Below are positions 1 through 5,635 of a stretch of 9,654 nt of DNA, one piece after another. Under the pieces are notes generated by a model, which was given only the letters and a program-made list of their open reading frames with translations, did no database searches and had not been told where the DNA came from. Numbering within the stretch: the stretch's first letter is position 1; each line of letters begins with the position of its first letter. Position numbers and translations under genes: made by a program. The stretch comes from Collinsella sp. (GTDB lineage Bacteria; Actinomycetota; Coriobacteriia; Coriobacteriales; Coriobacteriaceae): NCBI GenBank assembly GCA_019419625.1, contig DXZO01000046.1, positions 31,854 through 41,507 of the forward strand. Reading direction: 5' to 3'.

Positions 1-993
1 GTCGGGGCGGTTGGTAGCAGCGAGAACGACAATACCCTTGTGGTTATCGAAGCCGTCCATCTCGGTCAGCAGCTGGTTGAGCGTCTGCTCGCGCTCGTCG
101 TTGCCGCTAAAGCCGCCGCCGTCACGCTTTTTGCCGATAGTATCGATCTCATCGATAAAGACGATGCACGGGGCCTTTTCCTTGGCCTGCTTAAACAGGT
201 CGCGAACCTTGGCGGCACCGCGGCCGACGAACATCTCGACGAACTCGGAACCCGAAATGCTAAAGAACGGAACGCCCGCCTCACCGGCAACAGCCTTGGC
301 GAGCAGGGTCTTACCGGTGCCCGGAGGGCCCACAAGTAGAGCGCCGCGCGGCAGCTTGGCGCCGATCTCCTCGTAGCGCTGCGGCTTCTCCAGAAAGTCG
401 ACGACCTCCTTGAGAGATTCCTTGGCCTCTTCCTGGCCGGCGACGTCCTTAAAGGTCACGCCGACATCCTTGGAGGCAATCACGCGCGCGCCGGACTTGC
501 CCAGTCCACCGCCGCCAAAACCACCGCCGCCAAAGTTCATCGAGGGACCGTCATCACCCATGGCCTTCTTCATGCGGCGGTTGAGCCACCAACCGATGAG
601 GAAGAAGATGGCCATGGGAAGGATGAGCGTGAGCAGGTAATAGGTCATCAGACCCGAGTTTTTATCGGGAACGACCGATTCCAGGGACGCACCGGATTCA
701 AGCACGCGATCGGTAAAGCCCGCATCGTTCGGCACACCGGTCGTCTTGTAGGCGATGTTCTCGTCCTCGCCCTTCTTGGTGTAATAAATCGTGTAATCGT
801 CCGTGTTGTATTCGACCTTGTCGACACTCTTCTTATCGAGCGCTTTGACAAAGGTCGAGTAATCGGTCTTCGTAATCTGCTGCGTGTGACCGATGTTGGG
901 GAACAGAACGGTCGAGAGCACGAGGTAGACGACGAAGGCGATGAGCACGTAGAGGATCATATTCCGTCTACGTTTGTTGTCATCCATCTCCAT
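1..993 (-). CDS. ftsH: ATP-dependent zinc metalloprotease FtsH, N-terminal part (partial, runs off the window)
   Basis: FtsH is a membrane-anchored hexameric AAA+ protease that extracts and degrades membrane and unstable cytosolic proteins. About 331 residues are present. Numbered from the ATG at 993, they show a membrane helix at about 12-31, an extracytoplasmic domain, a second helix at about 117-136, a Gly-rich linker at about 154-166, and the AAA module. Walker A GPPGTGKT is at 222-229, the pore loop MFVGRG at about 254-259, and Walker B VFIDEID with D281/E282. The second region of homology is just entered (ATNRPD) where the window ends. The zinc-binding HEXXH protease domain lies outside. 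I chose 993 because GGAG sits 9 bases before it. In-frame ATGs at 1008 (no visible ribosome site) and 987 are alternatives. The family call is secure; the start is not. It is divergent from the cobO-like gene. Confidence 0.95.
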   Translation of the reverse strand, partial: MEMDDNKRRRNMILYVLIAFVVYLVLSTVLFPNIGHTQQITKTDYSTFVKALDKKSVDKVEYNTDDYTIYYTKKGEDENIAYKTTGVPNDAGFTDRVLESGASLESVVPDKNSGLMTYYLLTLILPMAIFFLIGWWLNRRMKKAMGDDGPSMNFGGGGFGGGGLGKSGARVIASKDVGVTFKDVAGQEEAKESLKEVVDFLEKPQRYEEIGAKLPRGALLVGPPGTGKTLLAKAVAGEAGVPFFSISGSEFVEMFVGRGAAKVRDLFKQAKEKAPCIVFIDEIDTIGKKRDGGGFSGNDEREQTLNQLLTEMDGFDNHKGIVVLAATNRPD

Positions 994-1008
994 CTGCTTG
1001 AACTCCAT

Positions 1009-1085
1009 CTACTGGGGTTGATAATGCTATCTAGAATACCCAACCGGGACGGCGATAAACCGACGCCGGGCACGAAAGGACAGAG
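1009..1085. promoter_or_regulatory. divergent promoter region between ftsH and the cobO-like gene
   Basis: These 77 bases must hold the signals for both divergent genes unless promoters lie inside the coding regions. On the plus strand TAGAAT at 1032-1037 is a plausible -10 box for the cobO-like gene, about 50 bases before its ATG, but no good -35 stands at the right distance. On the minus strand the same AT-rich patch gives TATTCT (1038-1033) and CATTAT (1026-1021) as weak -10 candidates for ftsH. AAAGGA at 1075-1080, five bases before the ATG at 1086, is the ribosome site of the plus-strand gene. The gap is too short for a cobalamin riboswitch. Box assignments are by eye. Confidence 0.4.
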
Positions 1086-1571
1086 ATGGCATCACTGGAA
1101 GTCGGCAAGGTTCAGATCTACACGGGCGATGGCAAGGGCAAGACGACGGCTGCGCTGGGGCTCGCGCTGCGCGCCACGGGCTATGGACTTAACGTGCTCA
1201 TGCTTCAGTTTGCCAAGAAGCTGCACTGCGCCGAACATGACGCAGCTCCTCGATTGGGGCTACGCATCGTACAAGCCGATCGCGATACGCCCAAAGCCTG
1301 TGCCGCACAGATTATGGAGCTGGCGCGCGAGCAGATTTGCCAGGTCGACGTGCTGGTCTTGGATGAGCTGGGAGAAGCCATGCGACGGGACTTTGTGACG
1401 CGCGAAGATGTCGAAGCTTTGATCGCGATGAAACCGACCACCACGGAGCTCGTGCTCACCGGCCGAGGTCTGCTGCCCCTCGCCGACCTTGCCGACCTAG
1501 TAACCGAAATGCACCCCGTCAAACACTACTTCGACGAAGGCCTCCTAGCCCGCCAAGGCATCGAATACTAG
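1086..1571 (+). CDS. CobO/BtuR-family corrinoid adenosyltransferase, short form
   Basis: The family transfers the adenosyl group of ATP to the cobalt of a corrinoid, making coenzyme B12 forms. The 161-residue protein has the P-loop GDGKGKTT at 14-21 directly at the N-terminus, LQFAK at 40-44, the VLDEL Walker B-like motif at 91-95, TGRG at 125-128, and the characteristic ending HPVKHYFDEG...GIEY at 143-161. Enterobacterial BtuR/CobA is about 196 residues; this protein lacks the N-terminal arm and is about 11 residues shorter between the QF and DEL motifs. The Phe-x-Trp segment there, known in Salmonella CobA to help displace the lower ligand, is not recognisable. It may therefore be a divergent enzyme or act on another corrinoid. 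No cobalamin genes adjoin it. The start has a good ribosome site (AAAGGA). Confidence 0.85.
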   Translation: MASLEVGKVQIYTGDGKGKTTAALGLALRATGYGLNVLMLQFAKKLHCAEHDAAPRLGLRIVQADRDTPKACAAQIMELAREQICQVDVLVLDELGEAMRRDFVTREDVEALIAMKPTTTELVLTGRGLLPLADLADLVTEMHPVKHYFDEGLLARQGIEY

Positions 1572-1597
1572 TCATTGCGGACGTCCCCAATGACTAG
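1568..1597. terminator. inverted repeat holding both stop codons of convergent genes; possible bidirectional terminator
   Basis: CTAGTCATTG (1568-1577) and CAATGACTAG (1588-1597) are perfect 10-base inverted arms. The 10-base loop could add a GG/CC pair (1579-1580 with 1585-1586). The TAG of the cobO-like gene (1569-1571) is in the left arm and the TAG of the minus-strand MATE gene (1596-1594) is in the right arm. There is no T-run after either arm, so a classic intrinsic terminator is not shown. A hairpin that slows or ends converging transcription, or a degenerate copy of a dispersed palindromic repeat, is inferred. Confidence 0.5.
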
Positions 1598-2943
1598 GCG
1601 GTGGCGCGACCGAGCCAGTTACCGCTGTGGTGGTAGATAGTAAACATCGTGGCCGTGATGAGCCAGGTTACGGGGTAAACCAGCAGCAGGTGCTCAAGCG
1701 ACGGATCGAACGGCATAATCGCAAACACCCAGATCACCCTGAGCACGACGGTGCCAAAAATCGTGAGCAGCATGGGCTGCAAGCTCACGCCGGCACCGCG
1801 AATGGAGCCCGACGCGTTTTCGATAATCGAGAAGATCGCGTAGAACGGCGCGATAAAATGAAGAATCGTCGTGGTGTACGCCGAAATCGAAGCATCGTCG
1901 ACAAACAGGCGCGATAACGGACCCGAGAACACCAGCAGCACGGCAGACAGGCCACCAATGAGCATAAACGACAGCACGAGCGACGTATGGTAGCCCTTGC
2001 GCATGCGCTCGTAGTTGCGCGCGCCAAAGTTCTGTGCCGAGAACGTGGTGATCGAAACGCCAAGCGCCTCGGTGACCATCCAGACAATGCCATCCAAACG
2101 GCCCGAAAGACCCCACGCCGTGGTGACATCGGCACCAAACGAATTGACCGACACCTGAATCAAAACGTTGGAAATCGAATACGCAGCAGACTGAAAGCCA
2201 AGCGGCAGACCACACGAAATCATGCTCTTACAAATGCCAGGATCAATGCCGAGCTTGGACAGCGAAAGCCGCCACGCACCCGGTGCGTGCATCATACGAA
2301 TCACGATCATCGTGGCGTTGGAGCAAATGGTCAGCGCCACCGCGATGCCGCAGCCCAGAGCTTCCATATGAAGCACGGCAACAAAAATAATATCCAGTAC
2401 CACGTTAACGAGGCAACCGGAGGCAATGATCACGGCAGGCCCGCGCGTGTCGCCCACGGCGCGCAGCAGCGCGGTACCCATATTGAGCAGCAGAGCCGCA
2501 ACCATGGCGGCAAAATAGCAACGAGCATAGGCCACGCCCTCGGCCAATAGTTCATGCGGTGTGTTCATAAGCACCAGCATGGGCTCAACGAACACTATGC
2601 CAAGAATCGAGAAAACAATGCCGCCCACCAGCGCAAGCGTCATGGCCGTATGGACCGATCGGCTCAAGCGCTCGTCATCGTGCTGACCAAAAAACTGGCC
2701 TGTAATGACCGCACAGCCAGCACCCACACCGACGCAAAAACCAATGCAGAGCTCCGTAAGCACCATCGTGGCCTGAATGCCGCCCAGCGCGAGCTTGCCG
2801 CCAAACTGACCGACGATATAGGTACCGATAAGCGTGTATGCCTGCTGAAAGAACGAACTAAAGAAGATGGGGACGCACAGCGACAGCAGCTGCTGCCAAA
2901 TAACGCCCTGCGTTACATCGATAGCCGTAGATTTCTTAGCCAC
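1594..2943 (-). CDS. MATE-family multidrug/Na+-coupled efflux transporter
   Basis: MATE proteins are inner-membrane antiporters that export cationic drugs or metabolites in exchange for Na+ or H+. The 449-residue product is the usual length and almost wholly hydrophobic, consistent with 12 membrane helices in two related halves. Paired motifs show the internal repeat: GQFFGQHD at 82-89 matches AQNFGARN at 303-310, and RAVGDTRGP at 161-169 matches RGAG at 382-385. I chose the GTG at 2943 because GGAGG stands four bases before it (2952-2948). The frame also opens at a TTG at 2973, but that lacks a ribosome site and would add an unlikely charged, Trp-rich leader. Gly40 lies where most members carry an Asp in helix 1. 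The substrate cannot be read from sequence. The gene appears to be transcribed alone. Confidence 0.93.
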   Translation of the reverse strand: MAKKSTAIDVTQGVIWQQLLSLCVPIFFSSFFQQAYTLIGTYIVGQFGGKLALGGIQATMVLTELCIGFCVGVGAGCAVITGQFFGQHDDERLSRSVHTAMTLALVGGIVFSILGIVFVEPMLVLMNTPHELLAEGVAYARCYFAAMVAALLLNMGTALLRAVGDTRGPAVIIASGCLVNVVLDIIFVAVLHMEALGCGIAVALTICSNATMIVIRMMHAPGAWRLSLSKLGIDPGICKSMISCGLPLGFQSAAYSISNVLIQVSVNSFGADVTTAWGLSGRLDGIVWMVTEALGVSITTFSAQNFGARNYERMRKGYHTSLVLSFMLIGGLSAVLLVFSGPLSRLFVDDASISAYTTTILHFIAPFYAIFSIIENASGSIRGAGVSLQPMLLTIFGTVVLRVIWVFAIMPFDPSLEHLLLVYPVTWLITATMFTIYHHSGNWLGRATA

Positions 2944-3068
2944 ACGCCCTCCCCACCAGCGTACGTCAAACAATAAAACGGCAATTTAAGACCAAAGCCA
3001 ATGCCAGCTTAGCACCGGCCGACATCGGCCGAAACACCCCGAACCAGAGCCCGGTGCGAAATATCTGC
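2944..3068. other. intergenic region upstream of the MATE gene with a small GC hairpin
   Basis: The gap between the MATE start and the methyltransferase stop contains CGGCCG (3016-3021) and CGGCCG (3026-3031) as a 6-bp stem with a 4-base loop. It also contains GCACCGG (3012-3018), which pairs with CCGGTGC (3051-3057). No T-run follows on either strand, so termination of the methyltransferase transcript here is only possible. The MATE promoter should lie here, in the AT-rich patch around 2970-3001. TTGGCT (3001-2996) is followed after 18 bases by TTTATT (2977-2972), a weak match. Confidence 0.3.
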
Positions 3069-3983
3069 CTAGTGATACAGCCCCGGCTGGTAGTGGTACT
3101 CGTTGCTCACATGCGGGCACAGTTGCCAAAAGGCGACGGCACTCGCAGCGGCAACGTTGAGTGAATCGACCCCGTGCGCCATCGGAATACGCACGGCGCG
3201 GTCGCAGCCTGCAATGGTCTTGGCGCCCAAGCCAGCACCCTCGGTGCCCATAAAGATTGCCAGGCGGTCAATCTCCTGGAGCGCGGGATCGTCCAGCGAC
3301 ACCGAATCATCCGTCAGCGCCATGGCGGCACACGAAAAGCCGGCATCGTGCAGCGCCGCCAGCCCATCATGCGGCCATACGCGCGCCTCGCTGCCAATGC
3401 GCGTCCAGGGCACCTGAAACACCGTGCCCATGCTCACGCGGGCCGAACGACGATACAGCGGATCACAACACGTAGGACTGACCAAAATGCCGTCGACGTT
3501 GAGCGCGGCCGCCGAGCGGAATATTGCGCCCACATTGGTATGGTCGACAATGCCCTCGAGCACGCACACGCGCACCGGGCGCTCCCCCGCCGCATCGACG
3601 ACGCCACCCAAGAACTCGGCTACCGGAATCTGACGTGGACGACGGAATGCCGCGAGCGCACCGCGCGTCACATTGAAGCCCGTCAGCTGCTCCATAAGCT
3701 CCATGGAGGCAACGAACACAGGAACCGGACCCGCGCCCTCGCGCACAATCAGGCGCTCAAACAGCGGCATCATCTGGTCGAGCCAGCGCTCGCCCAAAAG
3801 AAAGCTCACCGGCTGGTATCCGGCGCGCACCGCGCGCTCGATAACCTTGGCACTCTCGGCGATAAAGATGCCCTTTTGCGGCTCCAGCACGCAGCGCAAC
3901 TCGCGCTCGGTCAGTCGCACGTAGGCATCGAGCCGCTCGTCCTCGAGCGAATCAATTCGCAGCACCTCAACGGCATCAGTCAT
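3069..3983 (-). CDS. SpoU (TrmH)-family RNA 2'-O-ribose methyltransferase
   Basis: The SPOUT-class TrmH/SpoU enzymes use S-adenosylmethionine to methylate a ribose 2'-OH in tRNA or rRNA. The 304-residue protein has an N-terminal substrate-binding region (FIAESAKVIERA at 40-51) and a C-terminal knot domain with the three SpoU motifs: NVGAIFRSA at 150-158 (motif 1, with its Asn and Arg), MGTEGAGL at 245-252 (motif 2), and IPM...SLNVA at 267-278 (motif 3). The target nucleotide is not readable. I chose the ATG at 3983. The frame continues to an ATG at 4016, but that adds a Cys-rich 11-residue leader and overlaps a possible -10 box (TATAGA, 4021-4016), which would put transcription start after it. 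The ribosome site of 3983 is weak, so the longer form is not excluded. Confidence 0.9.
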   Translation of the reverse strand: MTDAVEVLRIDSLEDERLDAYVRLTERELRCVLEPQKGIFIAESAKVIERAVRAGYQPVSFLLGERWLDQMMPLFERLIVREGAGPVPVFVASMELMEQLTGFNVTRGALAAFRRPRQIPVAEFLGGVVDAAGERPVRVCVLEGIVDHTNVGAIFRSAAALNVDGILVSPTCCDPLYRRSARVSMGTVFQVPWTRIGSEARVWPHDGLAALHDAGFSCAAMALTDDSVSLDDPALQEIDRLAIFMGTEGAGLGAKTIAGCDRAVRIPMAHGVDSLNVAAASAVAFWQLCPHVSNEYHYQPGLYH

Positions 3984-4015
3984 AGCAGCCAGCCCGCACC
4001 CTTCTTTACAGCACA

Positions 4016-4024
4016 TCTATACCA
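4016..4024 (-). promoter_or_regulatory. candidate extended -10 box for the SpoU methyltransferase gene
   Basis: The minus strand reads TGGTATAGA, an extended -10 form (TGn followed by TATAGA). It stands about 33 bases before the ATG at 3983. Transcription would begin near 4009, downstream of the alternative ATG at 4016, which supports the shorter protein. No convincing -35 was seen. This is a by-eye call. Confidence 0.35.
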
Positions 4025-4029
4025 AACGA

Positions 4030-4048
4030 GGCGACGCTAAGCGCCGCC
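4030..4048 (-). terminator. possible weak terminator hairpin after folA
   Basis: GGCGACGCT (4030-4038) and AGCGCCGCC (4040-4048) pair over nine bases with one A-C mismatch, closing on a very small loop, 44 bases downstream of the folA stop. On the minus strand it is followed by TCGTTTGG, only a poor T-run. It may end the thyA-folA transcript, but read-through into the methyltransferase gene is plausible. Confidence 0.35.
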
Positions 4049-4092
4049 CCATGCATTCAAACAACCCGATGATACCGTTCACGCCAGACGAT

Positions 4093-4611
4093 TTACGCCT
4101 CAACGCGACGATACGTCACGAACTCATAATCGACACCCTCGTCGCCCTCACCCGAGGCAATCGAGACAACACCGCCACGCCGCGCAATCTCCCACGCGGG
4201 ATCGGCATCCAAATCGGGAAAGTACGTATCCACGTCATGCACACAGTGGTTATGCGTGACCTCGGCCTCGGCGCAATATGGCAAAAACTGCCGATACACC
4301 TCGCCACCACCGATCACCCACGCAACGGGCTCATCGGATACCGCGGCGAGCGCTTCGTCGACGCTATGCACCACGTCGACGCCCTCGGGAGCAAAGTCCT
4401 CATCGCGCGTGAGCACGATATTGCGGCGGTTCTTAAGCGGACGCCCGCCGGGAAAACTCAGCAGCGTCTTGCGTCCCATAATGACCGGGCAACCTTTGGT
4501 GCATGCCACAAAATGGCGCATGTCAGCACGGTTGGACACCACCATGTCGCCCTCGCACCCAATACCCCAGTCATCGCACACGGCGACAATGGCAGAAAGC
4601 TTACACGTCAT
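4093..4611 (-). CDS. folA: dihydrofolate reductase
   Basis: The enzyme reduces dihydrofolate to tetrahydrofolate with NADPH in the cytosol, restoring the cofactor oxidised by thymidylate synthase, whose gene lies directly upstream. The 172-residue product shows the usual order: AIVAV at 7-11, WGIG at 15-18, the substrate-binding Asp30 in NRADMRHF, the NADPH motif IMGRKT at 44-49, PLKNRRNIVLTR at 58-69, and IGGGEVY at 100-106. The family Trp after the M20-type loop is replaced (GDMVVSNRAD); I recall similar forms in clostridial and coriobacterial enzymes. I chose ATG 4611 because AGGTGA (4622-4617) precedes it by five bases and overlaps the thyA stop codon. The frame also has a GTG at 4620, directly after that stop. 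Only nine bases separate it from thyA, so translational coupling is likely. Confidence 0.95.
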   Translation of the reverse strand: MTCKLSAIVAVCDDWGIGCEGDMVVSNRADMRHFVACTKGCPVIMGRKTLLSFPGGRPLKNRRNIVLTRDEDFAPEGVDVVHSVDEALAAVSDEPVAWVIGGGEVYRQFLPYCAEAEVTHNHCVHDVDTYFPDLDADPAWEIARRGGVVSIASGEGDEGVDYEFVTYRRVEA

Positions 4612-4616
4612 GCGCG

Positions 4617-4622
4617 TCACCT
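4617..4622 (-). promoter_or_regulatory. folA ribosome binding site overlapping the thyA stop codon
   Basis: AGGTGA on the minus strand shares two bases with the thyA TAG (4623-4621) and stands five bases before ATG 4611. It decides the folA start over the GTG at 4620 and suggests that ribosomes finishing thyA restart on folA. Confidence 0.6.
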
Positions 4623-5469
4623 ACACCGCAATGGGGATGTTCTTGACCTGCGGGCCGTGCTCATAGCCCTCGACAATCAGGTCGTCGGTCGTAAACGCAT
4701 AGAAGTCATGCACATCGGGGTTAAGCGTTACCTTAGGCGCGGCAAACTGCGGACGCTCGATAAGCTCGCGGACGATATCGACATGACGGTCGTAAATGTG
4801 GGCATCGGCGATCACATGCAGCAACTCACCGGCGATCATATCGACCGACTGCGCAACCATCATCAGCAAAATGGCATACTGGCACACATTCCAGTTGTTC
4901 GCGGCCAAAATGTCCTGGCTGCGCTGGTTGAGAATCATGTTGAGCGTCGGCTTGTCGTCCTGCGGACGCTGCGTCACGTTATACGTCACGCTGTAGGCGC
5001 ACGGATACAGGTGCATCTCGGACAGGTCGCTAAACACATAGGTGTTCGTCATAATGCGGCGGCTGTACGGCGTGTTCTTAAGGTCGTACAGCACGCGATC
5101 CATCTGGTCAAAGTCGCCCTCGGCATAATGGCTCTTCTGCCCAATCTGATACCCGTAGGCCTTGCCGATGGAGCCAGTCTCGTCGGCCCACTCGTCCCAA
5201 ATATGGCTGTTGAGGTCATGCACGTTATTGGACTTCTTTTGATAGATCCATAGGATCTCATCCATGGCAGATTTGAGGGCCGTACGACGCAAGGTAAGCG
5301 CCGGAAACTCCTCACGCAGGTCATAGCGTGCCGTGACACCAAAGTTTTTAATGGTATAGGCAGGGGTGCCATCCTCCCACACCGGGCGGACCTTTTGGCC
5401 CTCGGTGGTGGTGCCATGGTCCAGAATATCGCGGCACATGGTTACAAACTGTTGATCAGCCTTGCTCAT
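4621..5469 (-). CDS. thyA: thymidylate synthase (ThyA type)
   Basis: The enzyme methylates dUMP to dTMP using methylenetetrahydrofolate and releases dihydrofolate, the substrate of the next gene's product. The 282-residue protein carries the nucleophile Cys157 (YPC), the phosphate-binding SRR at 136-138, QRSQD at 182-186, Asn194 in the nucleotide-contact segment, and DAHIYDRH at 222-229. The ending IPIAV resembles the Bacillus subtilis/phage phi3T ThyA branch rather than E. coli ThyA. The usual LGxPFN is changed to AANNWN. The start is ATG 5469, preceded by a full AGGAGG (5479-5474) four bases upstream. The open frame continues upstream to 5784, but that stretch is antisense to the next gene and is not coding. 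The gene is divergent from the DUF134 gene and forms an operon with folA. Confidence 0.95.
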   Translation of the reverse strand: MSKADQQFVTMCRDILDHGTTTEGQKVRPVWEDGTPAYTIKNFGVTARYDLREEFPALTLRRTALKSAMDEILWIYQKKSNNVHDLNSHIWDEWADETGSIGKAYGYQIGQKSHYAEGDFDQMDRVLYDLKNTPYSRRIMTNTYVFSDLSEMHLYPCAYSVTYNVTQRPQDDKPTLNMILNQRSQDILAANNWNVCQYAILLMMVAQSVDMIAGELLHVIADAHIYDRHVDIVRELIERPQFAAPKVTLNPDVHDFYAFTTDDLIVEGYEHGPQVKNIPIAV

Positions 5470-5503
5470 TGACCCTCCTGTCAGTCGCCTAAAAGCGAGA
5501 TTC

Positions 5504-5509
5504 ATTGTA
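5504..5509 (-). promoter_or_regulatory. candidate -10 box of the thyA-folA promoter
   Basis: TACAAT on the minus strand, one base off the consensus TATAAT, lies 35 bases before the thyA ATG, predicting a short leader starting near 5497. At 17 bases' spacing the -35 position reads TGTGGG (5532-5527), a poor match, so activation or a weak promoter is possible. The CATATG at 5540-5545 is centred about 45 bases upstream of the predicted start. Confidence 0.45.
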
Positions 5510-5539
5510 TCCCAGGCACTTGCGGCCCCACAGCCCAAA

Positions 5540-5545
5540 CATATG
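5540..5545. promoter_or_regulatory. CATATG core 1, degenerate operator-like site
   Basis: CATATG with flanks AAA and CCT keeps only one half (CATATGCC) of the site pattern seen at 5553-5572. Its centre is 20 bases, about two helical turns, from the centre of the next site. It is close to the -35 region of thyA. A regulatory role is inferred from spacing and likeness only. Confidence 0.35.
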
Positions 5546-5552
5546 CCTTCAT

Positions 5553-5572
5553 TTTCTGGCATATGCCAGAAA
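5553..5572. promoter_or_regulatory. perfect 20-bp palindrome (operator-like), CATATG core 2
   Basis: TTTCTGGCATATGCCAGAAA is its own reverse complement over all 20 bases. It lies in the thyA/DUF134-gene intergenic region, ending five bases before a possible -35 box of the plus-strand gene. It shares the pattern TGRCATATGYCA with the palindrome at 5610-5621, 53 bases away centre to centre (about five helical turns). A dimeric regulator binding here is likely. The adjacent gene encodes a helix-turn-helix protein and is the simplest candidate. Confidence 0.65.
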
Positions 5573-5576
5573 TTCC

Positions 5577-5604
5577 TTGCGTAAATCTGCGCGTTCGCTA
5601 CTCT
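5577..5604 (+). promoter_or_regulatory. candidate promoter of the DUF134-NifX fusion gene
   Basis: TTGCGT (5577-5582) and TACTCT (5599-5604) are separated by 16 bases and lie between the two palindromes, predicting a start near 5611. This would place one palindrome just before the -35 box and the other over the transcription start, a usual repressor layout. The boxes are weak matches chosen partly for position. Confidence 0.35.
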
Positions 5605-5609
5605 ATTGT

Positions 5610-5621
5610 TGACATATGTCA
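5610..5621. promoter_or_regulatory. 12-bp palindrome (operator-like), CATATG core 3
   Basis: TGACATATGTCA is a perfect 12-base palindrome immediately upstream of the AAGGAG ribosome site (5625-5630) of the DUF134-NifX gene. With the site at 5553-5572 it defines the pattern TGRCATATGYCA. A bound protein here would block transcription initiation. Confidence 0.6.
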
Positions 5622-5635
5622 GATAAGGAGCACGT

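Noticed and set aside
1009..1085. Cobalamin riboswitch before the cobO-like gene
   Set aside because: The 77-base gap, shared with the ftsH promoter, is far too short, and no B12-box-like sequence was seen.
2944..2973. MATE start at TTG 2973
   Set aside because: It has no ribosome site, whereas GTG 2943 has GGAGG at four bases and gives a normal N-terminus.
3012..3057. Intrinsic terminator after the SpoU methyltransferase
   Set aside because: Stems exist (CGGCCG repeats and GCACCGG/CCGGTGC), but no T-run follows on either strand, so it is recorded only as intergenic structure.
4051..5253. A 400-codon plus-strand open frame across folA and thyA
   Set aside because: It is the complement of two clear enzymes, with skewed His/Arg composition and no domain.
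5609..5614. Perfect TTGACA as a -35 box
   Set aside because: A -10 at proper spacing would fall on the start codon at about 5632-5637, leaving no leader. The hexamer is better explained as part of the TGACATATGTCA palindrome.
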